Shown here: piece by piece, positions 61,797-64,000 of the stretch
Numbering within the stretch: position 1 is the first letter of the stretch
Layout: the number at the start of each line of letters is the position of its first letter
Assembly: GCA_947034885.2 (NCBI GenBank)
Contig: OX344752.2
Span: 25,300,386 to 25,364,385, forward strand
Direction of reading: 5' to 3'
DNA: 64,000 nt
Origin: Thuidium tamariscinum
Taxonomy: Eukaryota; Streptophyta; Bryopsida; Hypnales; Thuidiaceae
Position numbers and translations under genes: made by a program
Notes under the pieces: model-generated
What the model saw: the letters and a program-made list of their open reading frames with translations, nothing else
Databases searched by the model: none
What the model was told of the DNA's origin: nothing

Positions 61797-61928
61797 ATTT
61801 GAGGAAGCTCAGAGTGCAGAAGCCAAGGTTCGCAGATGTGGTGAAGCTTGTGTCCAAGCTGCGGGAGCTTAAGCTCCTGGATAACTACCTGTTTCACTCA
61901 GTCTCTGGGAAAGAGTACACTACTCAGG
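61797..61928 (+). pseudogene. Exon-like fragment, unidentified
   Basis: Reads LRKLRVQKPRFADVVKLVSK then LRELKLLDNYLFHSVSGKEY and ends at a CAG followed by GTGCGG donor. Basic, helical and leucine-rich. No family assigned. Confidence 0.3.
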
Positions 61929-62889
61929 TGCGGCAATGACCCTTTTTAATTTGGTGTATGGTAGAGCAAAACAATTGGACACTTATGAAGTAATCATTCG
62001 TCAATGTGTACATGCTTTCTTCTTTATCCAAGTCTTTATCCTGCATAATTCAGGATCCCTAAACACGACTACAACTACAAAGTTACAGAATTATGCAAGG
62101 AAGGTGTTTGATCAAGTTGGGTTTAGGGTTGCAGCGGAGGTTGCCGATTCTACACGTGTGCCTTGTAGTTGTTCCGTGCTGAATTTTTTCGTTTGTAATT
62201 GAGCGATGCCGACGAAAGGGGACTTCTTTTTTGTGCCATGAAATTTCGCTACGTAGAATTGGACCTGCCTTCCCTTAATCTAGCTTAAAATTCCACTGAC
62301 ATTGATGAGTGCCTTCTGCGCCACAGCATTTAAAGTTATGTTGCCACTTGGAAGCTGCCGGTGCTCACATTTAGAACCCTAACATTAGCCAAGACCGAGG
62401 GTGATGAGCATTTTTGAGGTTTTGAACTGGTGTGCCAAATTTAGGATTTAGGGTTTAAGGTTTGATTGGATAAATCTCGGTGCAATCCTGGAAACGGTCA
62501 GACTGAATTGGAACTGGTCTAGTTGTGATGTGCGTTGTTGAGGTTTTAGACTCGTGTGCCATGTGCACAGTTACAGTTTCAGGGTTTAGGGTTTAAGGTG
62601 AGTGAAGGAACTAACTTCGTCTGGATGTCTTCTCCAGTAGTTTGGGCTTCATCATAATACATGGAGCTTAAATTGGTGGTGAGACTTCGTGGTTGAAGCT
62701 GGGACCATTGGTTTGGAAACATGGTTAGTACTTAAACTTGGGAGTTTGTGTTTTTTCTGTTTGTTTCGTTGAAGTTTTCATTAAATTTGGATTTCTTTTT
62801 TATTGAAGCCACTTGACGAGTTTTTGTAATAGTTAATTTCTTGCCGTCTTAAATGCGGAGTGTACATCTGACTCGTTTTTTGCGTTGAG
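61929..62889. other. Region upstream of the helicase-like gene
   Basis: No gene is recognised. It repeats TTTAGGGTTTAAGG-type words at 62450-62600 (telo-box-like, as often seen near plant ribosome-biogenesis genes). Confidence 0.35.
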
Positions 62890-64000
62890 AAGGAGGAAAC
62901 TGTTCCTCGATTGGACAAGGGCCGAAAAGACAATTCTTGTTCTAATATGGAACAAATATCTGGGTCGAAGAAGAAAAAGGAGAAGAAAGTGTCTCAGAAG
63001 GTGAGTTGGGCAGAAGCATTGTAATAAAAGTTTTGTGCTTATCGTCCATTGAATACAATGGTATTGTATACGCATGAGTGCGATGGATCACATGAATTTG
63101 TGTCTATTTTTTGCGCAGGAGCTAGAGCAACAGGTGAAAGTAAGTAAGAACATGCAGCGCAAGCTGCGCAGGCTTCAGGAAGAGGAGGAAAAGAAGAAAC
63201 TTCGGGTTGAAGTTATGGAAAGTTTACAGTATCCTTTTCTACGGTGTGCTCTACGAATGCTGTGTTTAATATGTAGGGACAGATTGCTCAGTGAATTCAA
63301 TTTTTTGATTGTTGGAATTGTTGAAACTCGATTTTACCTGTGCGGTCGCCTTAATTCCTTTATCCATAGAAAACACAAACTGGCGGACGATAAATTTGAA
63401 CTGCTTCATTCCTCCGGCACGCTTGGGCAGGTCAGAGTTTACTTTCCTAATTTAAATTTTCTCGTAAATTAGGTTTGGATTTCAAGTTTCTCAAGGGAAG
63501 TCCACTTCGACGAAAGGAATGCTCTAAACTTTTGGCAACTTCAGCTTGAATGCCCTAAACTTTAAAATGATTCGTGCAGGAGGAAACAATGAAAGAAAAA
63601 CTTCAGCGAGCTATGAATTATAAGCGAGCGGGGCTTCCAGTTCCTTCCAACATACCTCTGTTTCGAGAAAGGCCTGGTCACCAACATGATATGGAAGAAG
63701 AGCAGGACCCTATGGAAGAAGAGCCCGAGCTAGTGAAAGGACGCGCTTTGCAAAAAGGAAGGATTCAAGTCGACGGTGTACGTTCCGTGGAGAAAGGGAA
63801 TGGACCTGATTCGAGTCAAGTGAGATCTGCTCCAGAAATTGCAAGCATGGATATGGACAGCATGGACAGCCCTCCGAAAGCTAAAAGCCTGAAGAGGAAA
63901 AAGTTCAGCGTTGGAATGGATCCAGTTATTGTAGAAAATGACAACCTAGAATATGGAAATACTGAAAAAAAGAGTAGGACGAGCAGTTTTATAGGTAATA
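62890..64000 (+). CDS. 5' part of a DHX37/DEAH13-like pre-rRNA helicase (cut by window end)
   Basis: Exons about 62890-63000, 63119-63228, 63370-63430 and 63580 onward join in phase. The first ATG in frame is 62947, but the frame is open further upstream (EETVPRLDKGRKDN) from an acceptor near 62890. The protein is Lys-rich (SGSKKKKEKKVSQK), then a coiled coil NMQRKLRRLQEEEEKKKLRV, EVMESLQ, DKFELLHSSGTLGQ, EETMKEKLQRAMNYKRAGLP, an acidic stretch and another basic stretch. This matches the N-terminal extension of DHX37/Dhr1 helicases, which act in 18S rRNA maturation in the nucleolus. The helicase core lies beyond the window, so the name rests on the extension alone. Confidence 0.6.

Overview
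The window looks like nuclear DNA of a land plant or a close streptophyte relative. Its host genes (ribosomal protein eS24, an IQM-type IQ-motif protein, a plastid-type PPR protein, the 5' end of a DHX37/DEAH13-like helicase) have small exons, GT-AG introns and plant-like sequences. They sit far apart in AT-rich, repeat-laden DNA. I cannot name the species.

Region by region. 17-1118 is a non-autonomous CACTA-type element. About 2656-19797 is a giant (17.1 kb) DNA element with terminal inverted repeats next to TTAA. It carries two divergent multi-exon genes: a minus-strand gene of about 1,680 codons (9593 to 3015) with a ParB-like motif and two FCP1/NIF-like phosphatase-fold segments, and a plus-strand DUF7869-type putative transposase (14803-18169, with coding-like sequence on to 18952). 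19798-24700 is AT-rich repeat DNA. 25901-30095 is a complete nine-exon IQM-like gene (+). 31469-34281 is a four-exon PPR gene (-). 37132-37363 is a minisatellite. 38833-40235 is a long foldback repeat. 42758-43244 is a lone exon of pyruvate dehydrogenase E1 alpha (-). 46052-52051 holds a second pair of element-like genes, convergent on a 77-bp tandem repeat. 52268-55307 holds three small transposon-like insertions. 57005-57622 is a broken LRR fragment. 57975-59004 is a complete five-exon eS24 gene (-). About 62890-64000 is the start of a DHX37-like gene (+).

The main discovery candidate is in the giant element. A 19-bp quasi-palindrome (TATCGGCTGSCAGCCGATA, an 8-bp stem with a 3-nt loop) occurs about 25 times between 2.7 and 19.6 kb, and I saw it nowhere else. 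When both genes are modelled from splice signals and reading phase, every one of the 12 introns contains at least one copy and no exon contains any. The minus-strand gene, and the unrelated plus-strand gene at 46-49.6 kb, are interrupted in frame only by UAA/UAG (14 in all). Many of these could stand for Gln, which raises either recoding or biased decay.

All exon boundaries were worked out by eye from splice consensus, phase and protein similarity recalled from memory. No search was run.
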